Shown piece by piece: positions 4,297 through 5,042 of a stretch of DNA of 5,042 bases. Positions within the stretch are counted from its first letter, which is position 1. The number at the start of each line of letters is the position of its first letter. The notes beneath the pieces are model-generated. The model worked only from the letters and a program-made list of their open reading frames with translations, searched no databases and had not been told where the DNA came from. The stretch is taken from contig JAHDIA010000488.1 in NCBI GenBank assembly GCA_020631035.1, positions 1-5,042 of the forward strand, written 5' to 3'. The stretch comes from Chitinophagales bacterium (GTDB lineage: Bacteria > Bacteroidota > Bacteroidia > Chitinophagales > UBA2359). Both the position numbers and the translations under genes were made by a program.

Positions 4297-5042
4297 ATGT
4301 TTATAGACAAGGAGAAATTTGAAGCCATTTTTCAGCAATATTTTGAGCATTGCAAAAAAACCAATTGGCTGACAGAACAAGAACGATACAAATTTGAATT
4401 TGCCGAGTGGATAGATGGCCGACTCGATTTGGACCGACAAACAGATGTCGAAATTGATGCCATTATTGAAACATTGCAAAAACAAGAATCTGCGAAGACA
4501 GATGAAAATGGATTGGGTTTTATCAGCCTTCTTGATGGAGGGAAAACTGATGAATACAATATTTCCAAATCTGAAGTAGGCTTGATGCGGCGTTTGGTAA
4601 AGGGGGATTTGAGTGAAGAGAAATTAAATTTAAAAAAATATAAAATAACCTATCCACAGCTTAGTGTTTGGCTTAGTTGCCTCGATCCAAGTCATTATGC
4701 GCCCTATTTAGATGATGGGATATTGGACGGTATTAGACATTTGTCTATTGACAAAAAGAAGGCTCGGAAAGGGAAGCGTAGTTTCTTAAGTGCAACAAAA
4801 CATCTGCTAGAAATACGCAGTTTGCTCAAGTCCCACCAAAGTGCATTGGCATCGCTTTTTCGAGACATTCGGGGAGCCTCACAATTGAATGATTTGTTTT
4901 ACAATTGGATTGCCCAAGATGTTTGTTTTTTTGTTGCCCAACACATTGTGAATGCCAATGGAACGGTAGCAGAGGAAGAGGTGGATTATGTATTGGGTGT
5001 AGAAAAAAAACAAAAATTAAATTTAAAAAATACGTCGCTTAA
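4297..5042 (+). CDS. Uncharacterised soluble protein, 5' part only (possible McrB-like N-terminal region)
   Basis: The frame is open from ATG at 4297 to the window edge: 248 complete codons and two extra bases, with no stop. The start is firm: an in-frame TAA lies at 4276-4278, this is the first ATG after it, and AAGGA (4287-4291) sits 5 nt upstream as a Shine-Dalgarno-like site, uncommon in Bacteroidota. The protein begins MFIDKEKFEAIFQQYFEHC, has no signal peptide or membrane segment, and is rich in Lys, Glu and Asp, so it is probably cytoplasmic. Recognisable stretches include GLGFISLLDGG (residues ~72-82), ITYPQLSVWLSCLDPSHYAP (~117-136), a basic patch KKKARKGKR (~153-161) and FYNWIAQDVCFFVAQHI (~201-217). 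I do not recognise the family securely. The layout faintly recalls variable N-terminal regions of McrB-type AAA+ restriction proteins, whose GTPase motifs would lie beyond the window. KLNLK occurs twice (residues 109-113 and 240-244). Confidence 0.85.
   Translation, partial: MFIDKEKFEAIFQQYFEHCKKTNWLTEQERYKFEFAEWIDGRLDLDRQTDVEIDAIIETLQKQESAKTDENGLGFISLLDGGKTDEYNISKSEVGLMRRLVKGDLSEEKLNLKKYKITYPQLSVWLSCLDPSHYAPYLDDGILDGIRHLSIDKKKARKGKRSFLSATKHLLEIRSLLKSHQSALASLFRDIRGASQLNDLFYNWIAQDVCFFVAQHIVNANGTVAEEEVDYVLGVEKKQKLNLKNTSL

Noticed and set aside
4285..4568. Minus-strand open frames of 66 and 78 codons
   Set aside because: They are antisense to the plus-strand gene starting at 4297, which has a firm start and a long open frame.

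Overview
The window looks like chromosomal DNA from a Bacteroidota bacterium, possibly a Saprospiria- or Cytophagia-like marine or sludge lineage. The strongest evidence is two secreted proteins with type A C-terminal sorting domains of the type IX secretion system (YPNP start, GIYW turn, Lys-rich end), a signature restricted to this phylum. AT-rich leaders, a candidate TTG/TAnnTTTG promoter and a Bacteroidota-type structured intergenic element agree with this.

Left part (1-3295): two tandem paralogous genes on the minus strand. The upstream one (3295 to 1835) ends in its own terminator (1767-1815). The downstream one (1707 to 109) has its own candidate promoter (1723-1753) and ends in a perfect 36-bp bidirectional terminator (46-81), so they look like separate transcription units rather than an operon. 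Both proteins have a signal peptide, ten degenerate Trp/Tyr-rich repeats, a linker and a T9SS sorting domain. They are probably exported across the outer membrane and anchored at the surface or released. In the downstream protein the linker has expanded into a ten-unit pentapeptide array based on MDTTM, with seven exact peptide copies. The paralogue keeps only two degenerate units there.

Middle part (3296-4296): about 1 kb without a convincing protein gene but dense in structure. From left to right it holds a ~165-bp MITE-like imperfect palindrome with 13-bp terminal inverted repeats, a short TCCCGAT/ATCGGGA hairpin, an isolated 11-bp hairpin, and a regularly spaced array of three REP-like hairpins, each preceded on the minus strand by GTAG. 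It then has a structured element that resembles a repeated non-coding RNA-like element of Bacteroidota, and a small CGTTTG/CAAACG hairpin. This is the most interesting part of the window.

Right part (4297-5042): the first 248 codons of a plus-strand gene that runs off the window. It encodes a soluble, charged protein I do not recognise with certainty. A faint resemblance to the N-terminal regions of McrB-type AAA+ proteins makes a defence role possible but unproven.
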